From contig NZ_JAESIY010000003.1 of the NCBI RefSeq assembly GCF_016757215.1, positions 186,001 through 250,000 on the forward strand: DNA of 64,000 bases. Direction: 5' to 3'. The position numbers and the translations under genes are program-made. The notes under the pieces were generated by a model. That model ran no database searches. It worked only from the letters and a program-made list of their open reading frames with translations, and was not told the DNA's origin. Positions 16,883 through 25,171 of this stretch are shown here, piece after piece (position 1 is the first letter of the stretch; each line of letters starts with the position of its first letter). Source of the DNA: Fulvivirga sediminis (lineage in GTDB: Bacteria; Bacteroidota; Bacteroidia; Cytophagales; Cyclobacteriaceae).

Positions 16883-17491
16883 CTAAATGAGTTGCAGTTC
16901 AAGTGCATGAGTTACAAACTCTACAGGGGATTGTATGTCTAGTTTTTTGATGATATTTTTCCGATGTGAATTGACAGTATGTATACTCAGATTAAGTTCA
17001 TCAGCTATTTTTTTAGTGCTTTTCCCTTTGGCTACCAGTATCAGTACTTCTTTTTCCCTCTGAGTTAGGTTGGTTTCTTGAGATTGGCCTAATAAAAGAT
17101 CCATGAATTGATGACTATAAAATTTGCTACCCTTCAGACATTGTTCTATGGCTTGTAGTATTTCATGAGGTAAGGCGTGTTTATGAAGTATGCCTGTAAC
17201 CCCTATTTTATAGAATTGCTTAAGACTAATTTCATCAATATACCTTGTAGTAAGCAATATGCTGTTAGTCCATTTTCGCTTAAGAAAACGAGAGCATACT
17301 GAGGGGGAAGAAATAGCTTCTTCATATTCCATGATGAGCAGGTCTGGTGTATGCTGCCTTATGGAATCTTCTACTTGGTCTAAATTGTATAAATTTTCCG
17401 CTATAATGACCTCACTGTTTTTTTGCTTCAAAATATTCTCCAGCCCCAGGTGTACTAAAGGAGATTTATCTGCTACTACGAGTTTTGACAT
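16883..17491 (-). CDS. NarL/LuxR-type response regulator with degenerate receiver
   Basis: The protein has 202 residues. The N-terminal receiver-like domain (about 1-120) keeps the fold pattern and the Lys region (GVTGILHKHALP), but Glu55 (PDLLIMEYEE) stands where the phosphoacceptor Asp should be, and the acidic pair at the N-terminus is reduced to one Asp (VVADKSP). Classical phosphorylation is therefore unlikely. The C-terminal LuxR helix-turn-helix (about 138-200) is intact: LTQREKEVLILVAKGKSTKK, then NLSIHTVNSHRKNIIKKLDI. It lies between two iron/haem operons, and its promoter carries the same operator as theirs, suggesting that it is part of the metal-responsive circuit and may control its neighbours. 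Confidence 0.82.
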   Translation of the reverse strand: MSKLVVADKSPLVHLGLENILKQKNSEVIIAENLYNLDQVEDSIRQHTPDLLIMEYEEAISSPSVCSRFLKRKWTNSILLTTRYIDEISLKQFYKIGVTGILHKHALPHEILQAIEQCLKGSKFYSHQFMDLLLGQSQETNLTQREKEVLILVAKGKSTKKIADELNLSIHTVNSHRKNIIKKLDIQSPVEFVTHALELQLI

Positions 17492-17501
17492 TTTATATTA
17501 A

Positions 17502-17526
17502 TTTAGACTAAATATAAACAAATATA
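17502..17526 (-). promoter_or_regulatory. Promoter and operator of the LuxR-type regulator gene
   Basis: On the reverse strand TATATTTG (17519-17526) fits TAnnTTTG. Directly downstream is TTTAGACTAAATATAAAC (17502-17519), containing the palindrome ATTTAG-A-CTAAAT. Geometry and sequence match the hmuR promoter. The rest of the 17492-17867 intergenic stretch holds only this promoter and the hairpin at 17812-17862. Confidence 0.55.
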
Positions 17527-17811
17527 ATTAGCTTCTTTTAAACTTCAATTTACATCGTCATTATGTTTTCTCTCTTCAGGTAAGGTTTGTCCTATATTTG
17601 GAATGATTTGTTAATATATGGAAAAAATTAGTCTTTAAATGATCAAAAAACACTGCAGGAGAGCTTTGGCACAGTAATGGAGTAATGTATTTCGAATATA
17701 ATTAGTGAAGAGGTTTCAGATAAAGACTTTCGTTTTGTTTAGTTTTCGAAATTCAGAATCTGAATCAGGTAGTGGAGGTTATAGTTTAATAGTAGTGTGT
17801 GAAGTTAGATG

Positions 17812-17862
17812 AATGAGGAAGATGTCCGGAAAAGTGCTATGTACCGGGTCATCTTCCTCATT
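17812..17862 (-). terminator. Hairpin downstream of the cytochrome c peroxidase operon
   Basis: A perfect 13-bp stem (AATGAGGAAGATG at 17812-17824, complement at 17850-17862) is extended by an inner CCGG pairing. It starts 6 bp after the peroxidase stop codon. It lacks a long T-run on the reverse strand, so termination is likely but not certain. Confidence 0.6.
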
Positions 17863-17867
17863 TCATT

Positions 17868-19001
17868 TTATGGCAATTCAGGAGGTGTAACTCTGTATGT
17901 TCGGGATGACAAAGTTTTCATAAAGGCCACCAGGGCCGCTTTTTCCTGAGCATCTAATTCTAATGGTTTCAATAAATGTGAGGTAGTCGGAAATAAAGGG
18001 TCATCCATCTGATCTTTTTTACGTTTCGGATGCGGCATACCCGTGTTATAAAGATTCACCACCACTTCTAGGCTTGTAAAAAGGCCGTTATGCATGTATG
18101 GACCGGTTTTTCCTACTTCTCTGAGTGTTGGAGTTCTAAATTTGCCCACATCAGCTTTGTTCTTAGTGATTTCATATTGTCCCAAATCTTCAAAAGGTCT
18201 ACCATAATAGGTAAGACCGGTATTATGAAATTGATTATCAGAAAAATAGCCTGTGTTATGGCAGTTAATGCACTGTGCTTTAGTTCTGAATAAGTGTAAC
18301 CCAAGTACTTCTCTATCTGTAAATGCTTCAGATTTTCCATCAATGAACAAATCAAAACGTGAGGTTCTGCTTACTATGCTGCGTTCAAAGGTGGCTATGG
18401 CCTTTTTTATTCTTTCTTCAGTAACCGTTTCATCTCCAAAAGCCGCTTTAAAATGAGGTGCATAGCCTTGAGTTTTGGCTATGGTTTCCGTAGCTAAAGA
18501 GATATGAGAATTCATTTCTAGTTTATCTTGTATAGGCAGGGCGGCTTGCTCTTCCAGCGTTGCAGCTCTACCATCCCAAAAAAGGCTCGAAGCATAGCCG
18601 CTGTTTAATATGGTCATAGCATTTCTTTTTCCTAGTTGTCGGTTATGGCCATAGCTGTTACGCCTGCCATCACCCCAGCCCAGTTCAGAATCATGACAGC
18701 TGGCACAGGCTATTTGTCCGCTCTCTGAAAGACGAGGATCGAAAAAAAGCATTTTTCCTAATTCCTTTTTTTCGTCTGAATAGGGATTGTCTGCCGGATA
18801 AGTCATTTCGGGTAAATGTCCAATATCTTGAAAGGTAGACCTGTCTATAGAAGAATCTAATGCCGCTTCTGGCCATTTTTCGGTTAATCCACTGCTATAT
18901 CTTGCTCGTAGGTCATCTAAGTCGTATTGATCTTTCAACACTTGAAAGCCAGACAGGGTAATGAATAATAATGTGGTAATTATAAAAAAATGTTTTTGCA
19001 T
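17868..19001 (-). CDS. Di-haem cytochrome c peroxidase (MauG/CcpA family)
   Basis: The 377-residue protein has an N-terminal hydrophobic signal (about 4-20) and two c-type haem motifs: CASCH at residues 99-103 and CINCH from residue 244. Typical family stretches are present: GKMLFFDPRLS, FWDGRAATLEEQA, FRTPTLREVGKTGPYMHNG. Such periplasmic enzymes reduce hydrogen peroxide or perform MauG-like oxidations. It is the last gene of a four-gene operon with a TonB receptor, a DUF4876 lipoprotein and a DUF6850 protein, 2 bp after the latter. The pairing of a di-haem peroxidase with iron/haem uptake genes suggests either haem processing or oxidative protection coupled to iron supply; this is inference. 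Confidence 0.9.
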   Translation of the reverse strand: MQKHFFIITTLLFITLSGFQVLKDQYDLDDLRARYSSGLTEKWPEAALDSSIDRSTFQDIGHLPEMTYPADNPYSDEKKELGKMLFFDPRLSESGQIACASCHDSELGWGDGRRNSYGHNRQLGKRNAMTILNSGYASSLFWDGRAATLEEQAALPIQDKLEMNSHISLATETIAKTQGYAPHFKAAFGDETVTEERIKKAIATFERSIVSRTSRFDLFIDGKSEAFTDREVLGLHLFRTKAQCINCHNTGYFSDNQFHNTGLTYYGRPFEDLGQYEITKNKADVGKFRTPTLREVGKTGPYMHNGLFTSLEVVVNLYNTGMPHPKRKKDQMDDPLFPTTSHLLKPLELDAQEKAALVAFMKTLSSRTYRVTPPELP

Positions 19002-19003
19002 GA

Positions 19004-20605
19004 TTAATAGTAAAAATTAAGAGAAACTGATCCGAAAAGGCGATGAGCTTTATCATTAGAAGAAAAGGCTATACGCTCCAATGCCTTGCTATAGCTCAGA
19101 TGTAATTTAATACTTGTTTTTAAATCGGATTCTTTATAAAAATTGAAAGCGGTGCCAGCCTTCAAGCTACCGGTGTTAGTGCTATAAAGATCTACATCAT
19201 GGTAGATGATTTGGTTGTAATAGGCTTTAAGGCTTTGACCTAAATAATCGTCTTCTTTAATATTATTCAGATAATTTTCATTACCATTGAAGAAAGTGGA
19301 ATTGATAGAAGTGCTTATTTGCGCTGCTAATGAAGGTTGAATATTAAGGTTTTCATTAATAGGAAAGGTTTTGCTTCCTGATACTGATGCTTCAAGTTTA
19401 GATAACTCTGACTTTGTGGTGGAGAGTACATCTTGTTGAGTTACCTGCCAAAGGTTTATTTGAGCGTTGAGTTCCCATTGTGTAATGTTATTATATTGCC
19501 TGAGATAGCCTAGGTCAAGTTTAACTTCTTTTTCTTTAGCATTATAATTTTTCCCTCCTTTGTCAAAAAGATAATTAGTAGCATCAAATTGAGATAAGTT
19601 TAAGCCGAGTTTCAATAATTTATCAGTAGAAGCATGATGCAGCCATAAGGTATTTAACCTCCAAGTGGAAGGGGAGTAGGAGCTTACGGGATCTATTTCT
19701 GAATTGTTGATATTACTAGTATCAAAACTCTCTTCACTTTTATTAGTGAATACAATATCAGCTATTATCAGGTTGACTTTATTTTGAAAAGTATACCCGA
19801 TGTTAAAACCACTGAGAGAGGCAGTCATTCCCGAGTTGGCAGAAGAGGAACCACCATGGTTTAGTAAAGTGCCATATCCTGCCATCCACTTTATATAGGT
19901 ATCATGGCTGTAGGGAATGTTATTGCTGGCGTTAGAATACTTTACATCGTTACGGAAATGGCTAAAGCCATAGGTGCCTGCGGCTTTTATATAACTAGTT
20001 TCTGATAGTTTATAACTAGCTCCCAAATCTAAGACTATGCTATTGTTAGTGACTTTAGAACGGGGATCATATTCTGATCGGAAGCGATTCGATACCTTAA
20101 AATCTCCATTTACACTAAATGCCCAGCGGTTGTTTTTAGTAGGAATGATCATACCGCCTGATAGCTCATAGTTCTGGTTGCTCCAATCGCTGCCTTTTTC
20201 GGCTGTCATAAACTGATGTGTAGGCATTAGGCCTCTATGGTATAATTCACCATTTAAGTCCCATTTCAGGTTTTGATAATACTCTTTCTCAGCTTTAAAT
20301 TTTCCATAAAAGAGAATATTCTGTTTGCTATGATAAAGGCCGGTGGTAGTTAATCCTACCTGTTGAATGTTTTCAGGAATAGCGCCTGCTCGTAGGTCTC
20401 CATCTTCATAATTATAATAAAGTGATGAAGCGGTATAATCATTTACTGGCAAGAATAATAAGTTTTGTTGGTTAGCATAGTCATTTTGCAAAACCGATTG
20501 TAATAGTTGATTATCCATTGCCTGGAATGTGTGTGTAAGGCTATCCTGTCCATTAGCGAAGATGGGCAGGACTATTAAGATCCATAAAAAATTATACCGC
20601 TTCAT
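19004..20605 (-). CDS. DUF6850 family outer-membrane beta-barrel-like protein
   Basis: The 533-residue protein has a signal peptide (about 1-19, ending in IFANGQ) and then long runs of alternating beta strands with aromatic ends (LRAGAIPENIQQVGLTTTGL, GELYHRGLMPTHQF), ending in a C-terminal aromatic pattern (GSVSLNFYY) typical of outer-membrane barrels. I place it in DUF6850 on the basis of its look and its constant partner, a DUF4876 lipoprotein. No substrate is known. It lies 11 bp after that lipoprotein gene and 2 bp before the peroxidase gene, so it probably works with the TonB receptor in the same uptake system. Confidence 0.72.
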   Translation of the reverse strand: MKRYNFLWILIVLPIFANGQDSLTHTFQAMDNQLLQSVLQNDYANQQNLLFLPVNDYTASSLYYNYEDGDLRAGAIPENIQQVGLTTTGLYHSKQNILFYGKFKAEKEYYQNLKWDLNGELYHRGLMPTHQFMTAEKGSDWSNQNYELSGGMIIPTKNNRWAFSVNGDFKVSNRFRSEYDPRSKVTNNSIVLDLGASYKLSETSYIKAAGTYGFSHFRNDVKYSNASNNIPYSHDTYIKWMAGYGTLLNHGGSSSANSGMTASLSGFNIGYTFQNKVNLIIADIVFTNKSEESFDTSNINNSEIDPVSSYSPSTWRLNTLWLHHASTDKLLKLGLNLSQFDATNYLFDKGGKNYNAKEKEVKLDLGYLRQYNNITQWELNAQINLWQVTQQDVLSTTKSELSKLEASVSGSKTFPINENLNIQPSLAAQISTSINSTFFNGNENYLNNIKEDDYLGQSLKAYYNQIIYHDVDLYSTNTGSLKAGTAFNFYKESDLKTSIKLHLSYSKALERIAFSSNDKAHRLFGSVSLNFYY

Positions 20606-20616
20606 GTCTATTTTGT

Positions 20617-21951
20617 CTATTGTATAATCACTTCAGGGTGCGAAAGCACTTCAAAGTCATTAGCAGAGTTATTAGTGTCTTGATAAAAAACTTTATCGCC
20701 GTCAGTAGATTTTACTTTTCTAATGATTGATTCTGAAGAAAGAACTCCTTTAATTACAGCTTTGTCGCCAGCGTCTATCGTGTTTGGTAACCTTGAAGGA
20801 GTTTGCTTGCTTGGATCTGTATTTTGACACATAACGCCATCAGTTATAAAACTGGCAGGGACTTGCATATATGTTGCCGTAGTTTCAGATACGTTTGAAA
20901 CAGTGGGCAAAGGAATTCTATTCCATGAGTTCAGCTCCTCATCAGTTGCGGAGAATATAACAATAGCCTCTCTGCCATGAGTATCCAGAATCAAATCATT
21001 GCCTTTGAACGTTTTGAAAATAATATTCAGGTTAACAGAATTAGGGTTGTCTATGTCAGAAGTTAAAGGGTTTTTACCTATACTGGTTTGGTAATCAGCG
21101 TAATATCCTTCAAACTGAGCTTGGCTAAGGTCTACTGTAAGGTCAGGGTTTTCAACTTCATAAGTTACTGTTTCACCATTTTTGTCTTCCGCAACTAATG
21201 GAGCTTTGTGGTTAACTGCGGTGGCAGCTACTATCACACTTTTACCGGATTCTAATGGATAATCAGATCCATTACCAGGTATTTGAAGTACTTCTTCTAA
21301 ATATACATAACCACTATTAGCATTTGTTTGGTCTGTCTGACCTACGGATAAGCTCCAGTCGTATTGCCCATTAGCAGTAAAGTTTTCCTCCCCGGCTTTG
21401 CTAGTATTAGCGGCGCCTTTTACCTGACCTATATAGAGACCATCAAGATAGATGACGTCATTACTATTATTGTGAATTTCAATGAACTGATCTCTGAAAA
21501 TAGCTCCTAATCTCGCATCAGATCCTGCAAAATAAATTTGCTTGATCAGTAGATCACCTACCTGACCAGACTCTAGTATCATGTCAGTGCTGGTTACTCC
21601 GGTTTCGGAGATGTTTATAGTGGTTGAAGTGTTGAAATATACTTCTCCGGTTATTTGTTTATTGAAAGCCTGTTCGTAATCATCAGCAGTCATGGTGAGG
21701 CTTGCGTTAACAGTATAATTACCTGGGGTTACTTCTATTTCTGCAGCTCCTGCCGAGGTAGTGGTAGCGGTGTAGCTTCTTCCATCTTCAATGTTATTTA
21801 AAGTCAGAGTTACACCTCCGGCGGCTATACTGCCGTATTCTTCATTAAAGTTTACATTAATAGTATGTGTTACCGGAGTTATAAATTCTCCATCATCATC
21901 TGAGCAAGCCCAGAATAGAAGTAGTGCGCTTAGTATATAAAGTTTTTTCAT
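20617..21951 (-). CDS. DUF4876 domain surface lipoprotein
   Basis: The 444-residue protein has a lipobox (LLFWACSDDDGE) with an acidic export signal. Residues about 25-125 form a carboxypeptidase-regulatory-like or Ig-like domain (HTINVNFNEEYGSIAAGGVT). The remainder fits DUF4876, including QIYFAGSDARLGAIFRDQFI, EIHNNSNDVIYLDGLYIGQV and a late WNRIPLPT. It resembles lamin-tail-like beta sandwiches. It follows the TonB receptor by 23 bp and precedes DUF6850 by 11 bp. By analogy with SusD or HmuY, it is likely the surface ligand-binding partner of the receptor. The ligand is unknown; iron control of the operon is suggested by the shared operator. Confidence 0.78.
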   Translation of the reverse strand: MKKLYILSALLLFWACSDDDGEFITPVTHTINVNFNEEYGSIAAGGVTLTLNNIEDGRSYTATTTSAGAAEIEVTPGNYTVNASLTMTADDYEQAFNKQITGEVYFNTSTTINISETGVTSTDMILESGQVGDLLIKQIYFAGSDARLGAIFRDQFIEIHNNSNDVIYLDGLYIGQVKGAANTSKAGEENFTANGQYDWSLSVGQTDQTNANSGYVYLEEVLQIPGNGSDYPLESGKSVIVAATAVNHKAPLVAEDKNGETVTYEVENPDLTVDLSQAQFEGYYADYQTSIGKNPLTSDIDNPNSVNLNIIFKTFKGNDLILDTHGREAIVIFSATDEELNSWNRIPLPTVSNVSETTATYMQVPASFITDGVMCQNTDPSKQTPSRLPNTIDAGDKAVIKGVLSSESIIRKVKSTDGDKVFYQDTNNSANDFEVLSHPEVIIQ

Positions 21952-21974
21952 TGTTAAAATAAGTGTGTATATGT

Positions 21975-24632
21975 TTAAAATTGATATTTGATTTGAGCTC
22001 CGAAGCTTATAGGATCATTTTTCGACATCTTGCCGGAAATAGTAGATTCCACCATTGGCTGATAATCCAGGAAATTATAAGTATAGAATGAAAAGCTAAG
22101 TCCGTTAGACAGTTCTTTGGAAATTCTTAAATGAAAGTTGTGATAGATGCTTGTTCTGTTGTCGGTTGAATTGCTTTCAGGCAGTACTATGCTGCTATAT
22201 TTTTCTGCTGTTCTTTCTTCAGGAGCAATTTCTATTCTTTTGCCGGCTCCATTAAGATAGGCATGGGGGTATAAGTCTATAATGGAAGGGTAAATAGTGC
22301 TAAAAGTAAATTGCTCAGCAGTTAATGAAATGAGTAGGCCAATTTCTGAGATATGGTGCGTAATAGTTGCTGTGAGTTTTAGTTGATCGCGTATATCTGG
22401 TTGCGTTTTGTTAAAGCCATACAGATATTCAGTCTCCAGAGGATCTTTGCTTTTTTTGAATCGCTCAGATGAATTGAAGGTAGTAGAATGTGTGTAGGAT
22501 CCATTCAGGGAAAATGAGGTGTTGATAGATTGTATTTTTTTAAAATTTAAATAAAATTCTATCCCTTTGTCTTTGGTTTTCGAACCATTATAAGCCTGGC
22601 TATAGGTGAGCAACATGTCTCGATAACCACTTATCTGATATGTAGGTGCTTGGTTTGGATTTTCAAAGTTAAAATCTACGTTGGGTACTGAAACTGATGT
22701 ATATTTATCATCAGATACTATTCCATTGTAAGTGAAGTTGTAGTACGCTGTAATAGCCAGAGAAGCGATTTTTGCATTATAATTGGTGCCTATCTCGTAC
22801 TTCCAGCTTTTATTCGGACTTAAGTTCAGCTTGCCAATCTCTTGCTTGTAGGTTTGAATAAGGTTGAAGGAGTATTCATTAGTTCTGAAATCAGCTATGA
22901 GCATGTCAAAATATTGATCTCCCGGATATATTTGTGATAGGGAAGGCGCTTTGGAGGCGAAGCCTATCCCACCACGAACACTCCATTTTTTCGTAAGCTC
23001 GTAACCGAAATTAGCCCTTGGGCCAAAGCTTGCAAATCCATTTTGCATGTCCATGCGGAAGCCAATGTTAGCGTAGAGCTCTTTATTGTTTACAAAAGTA
23101 TGAGTGATATTATCTTGAAGGTAAATACCATAATTGACACGAGGTTTTACATAAGAATCAAAATCCAATGGTCTGGTGGAGTTGCCATCACTATCTCCAG
23201 CGCTGGATAGGGCAATATTAGTGAGCGCATTTTCTGAGGATACCACTTTTCCTTTACCACTATTATCAGTGTAGGATAAGTTGGTGCCTAGAGATAAGCT
23301 GTGATCTGTATGGTTTGTTTTTAATACTTTATTTAAAGATACGTTAGCACTTATGTTTATAGGTTTACCAAATACCTCTGATTTTTGAAGATAAGCTACT
23401 GGTGTATATTCACCAGGGGCCAACCCCGTTTCTGTGCTTGTAGGTAATATTTTGCCTCCATTATTTATGAATTTTTGTTTATATGACCTTTGTGATGCAT
23501 AGCTATAGGCTGCATTGAGGCTGATATTATCGATAATTTGCGTGTTAGGTTTCCAGCTAAGGCGGTTGCTCACTCTAAAGCCTATGTCTTTTCTACTGCT
23601 GGCATCTTGGCCGCCATCATCATTATCCTTGTCATAGTTGATGTCATCAAAATTATTATGGAATGTAAATGATAAGGTGTTTTTAATGGTGTTGTCATTA
23701 TTATGAGTGCTCCAAATAGCTGAAGTGTTAATACGGTTGAATTTTTTAAGGCTTTCTCTGGGATCAGTATTAGAATTTAAATAATCAAAGGAAAGGCTTA
23801 AGGCTCCTCCTTTATCATTGATTTTGAAACCTTTGTTGAGAGACATTGAAGTAGTCCCTTGTCTTAAGTTAGCGCTGAGTGTATAAGGTGTTACTCCAGC
23901 TTTTCTGTTGATCTTTACTACTCCTGAGGTAAGGTTGCCATATTTGGCGTCAGGAATACCAGTTATCACTTCCACCTCTTCTATGTTAGAAGCCGGAATA
24001 GTACGCAGGTCTATGCTGGAATTTACATTGTCAGTATCAAGTAAACCGTTACTATCGTCATAGGTTTGCATGTTAGCATCATTAGATAGCGCAACGCCGT
24101 CTAATACAAATGAAACGCCAAATGCATTTACATTAGTAGTGTTAGCGCTTCTAAGCGTAATGGCCTTGGATCTGGTAAAGTCAGGTGCTGAAATGGTTTG
24201 GCCTGGCAACTGTTGCAAAATATCACCTACGCTAAAGGATTGTACCTGATCTACAGCATATTCATCTAGTTTAATAGATGAGCCTACTTTAGAAGTAGTA
24301 GGGGTGGCGGTTACAGTTACTTCATTAAGTTCAAGGTTCTCGTCTTTTAGCTTAATAAGTACTTGAGAGGTGTTGCCGATGTCGCTGGAGCGAAGTATAT
24401 ATTCTTGCTTGCCTAAAAAATGAAATTCTAACTCAAAGGCCTTGGCGTTTAAGGTGATGCTAAACTGCCCATTAGTATCGGTATAAGTCCATTGGTTAGT
24501 ATTTATGTTTTGAATACTTACCCCAGGTAATGCTACAGAATCTTCAAAAGAAATTACTTTTCCACTAATGGTAGTTTGAGCATGAACTGAAAAAGAGAGA
24601 CAGAATAAGATCAAAAAAAAGTATAACCGCAT
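21975..24632 (-). CDS. TonB-dependent receptor of the DUF4876/DUF6850 operon
   Basis: The 885-residue protein has a signal peptide (1-19), a carboxypeptidase-like domain (about 20-105, with GVSIQNINTNQWTYTDTNGQ), a plug (about 125-235, with VSFVLDGVALSND and IEEVEVITGIPDAKYGNLTSG) and a large barrel ending in the aromatic QIKYQF. It heads the operon of DUF4876 lipoprotein, DUF6850 protein and cytochrome c peroxidase. No SusD gene is present, so a non-glycan ligand, probably iron-containing, is likely. Its promoter carries a TAnnTTTG box and an operator closely similar to that of hmuR. Confidence 0.85.
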   Translation of the reverse strand: MRLYFFLILFCLSFSVHAQTTISGKVISFEDSVALPGVSIQNINTNQWTYTDTNGQFSITLNAKAFELEFHFLGKQEYILRSSDIGNTSQVLIKLKDENLELNEVTVTATPTTSKVGSSIKLDEYAVDQVQSFSVGDILQQLPGQTISAPDFTRSKAITLRSANTTNVNAFGVSFVLDGVALSNDANMQTYDDSNGLLDTDNVNSSIDLRTIPASNIEEVEVITGIPDAKYGNLTSGVVKINRKAGVTPYTLSANLRQGTTSMSLNKGFKINDKGGALSLSFDYLNSNTDPRESLKKFNRINTSAIWSTHNNDNTIKNTLSFTFHNNFDDINYDKDNDDGGQDASSRKDIGFRVSNRLSWKPNTQIIDNISLNAAYSYASQRSYKQKFINNGGKILPTSTETGLAPGEYTPVAYLQKSEVFGKPINISANVSLNKVLKTNHTDHSLSLGTNLSYTDNSGKGKVVSSENALTNIALSSAGDSDGNSTRPLDFDSYVKPRVNYGIYLQDNITHTFVNNKELYANIGFRMDMQNGFASFGPRANFGYELTKKWSVRGGIGFASKAPSLSQIYPGDQYFDMLIADFRTNEYSFNLIQTYKQEIGKLNLSPNKSWKYEIGTNYNAKIASLAITAYYNFTYNGIVSDDKYTSVSVPNVDFNFENPNQAPTYQISGYRDMLLTYSQAYNGSKTKDKGIEFYLNFKKIQSINTSFSLNGSYTHSTTFNSSERFKKSKDPLETEYLYGFNKTQPDIRDQLKLTATITHHISEIGLLISLTAEQFTFSTIYPSIIDLYPHAYLNGAGKRIEIAPEERTAEKYSSIVLPESNSTDNRTSIYHNFHLRISKELSNGLSFSFYTYNFLDYQPMVESTISGKMSKNDPISFGAQIKYQF

Positions 24633-24650
24633 GTTTTTCCAATTGAGCTA

Positions 24651-24685
24651 CAAACATACTAATCTTATTTAGATTAATTAAAAAT
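24651..24685 (-). promoter_or_regulatory. Promoter and operator of the DUF4876 operon
   Basis: On the reverse strand TATGTTTG (24651-24658) fits TAnnTTTG. Upstream of it, over the spacer and -33 region, TTTAGATTAATTAAAAAT (24668-24685) matches the hmuR operator at 15 of 18 positions, and the palindrome TAATCT-TATTT-AGATTA overlaps it. Unlike the two other sites it lies upstream rather than downstream of the -7 box. Confidence 0.5.
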
Positions 24686-25171
24686 AAGAAGAAAAATTAA
24701 TTTTTGTCTCTTTTATTACATTCATGTATCTATGTTAATTTTAATGATCAGTGATTTATTAGATTTTTATATGTTTTATTTTGACTGTAGGTTTGGAAAT
24801 ATTACATCAAAAAGATAAGGATATGAATGACTATAGATGTCATCTTATCCCATGGACTATAGGTAATTGTAGATTATGAAAATAACGCCAGGCTGGTCTG
24901 ATGATTCCTATGTTAAAGGTTTGTGAATGTTTCAAGCGCCATAAGCATGGTTAGGGGAAAGTCCAATTCCTTTTTTAAACATCATTGCTGTAGCCCTGCT
25001 TTTCGCTAGTAGCTCTGCCGCCTTATGCAAAGTTATTGATGTCAAAGCCATCACATCTAATGATTTCATTGATCAAGTTGGCATTTGACAAATGGTTTGT
25101 TCAGCACTTGCGGTGAGAAGAATTGCAGTCTTTAATAAAAAAATGTATGATTGAGTTTAGTTGATTATCAA
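24686..25171. other. Intergenic region without a supported gene
   Basis: This stretch lies between the divergent TonB-receptor and VWA genes. It contains an imperfect hairpin around 24813-24850 (GATAAG/CTTATC with an inner ATGAC/GTCAT) and a 45-codon reverse-strand ORF (24932-25069) that I could not tie to any family. No clear promoter for the VWA gene was recognised. Confidence 0.5.

Noticed and set aside
24932-25069. 45-residue reverse-strand ORF starting MKSLDVMALTSITLHKAAEL
   Set aside because: It has an ATG and a plausible composition, but no family, no ribosome-binding context and a length that chance explains in AT-rich DNA. A likeness of its end to AraC-type C-termini was too weak.
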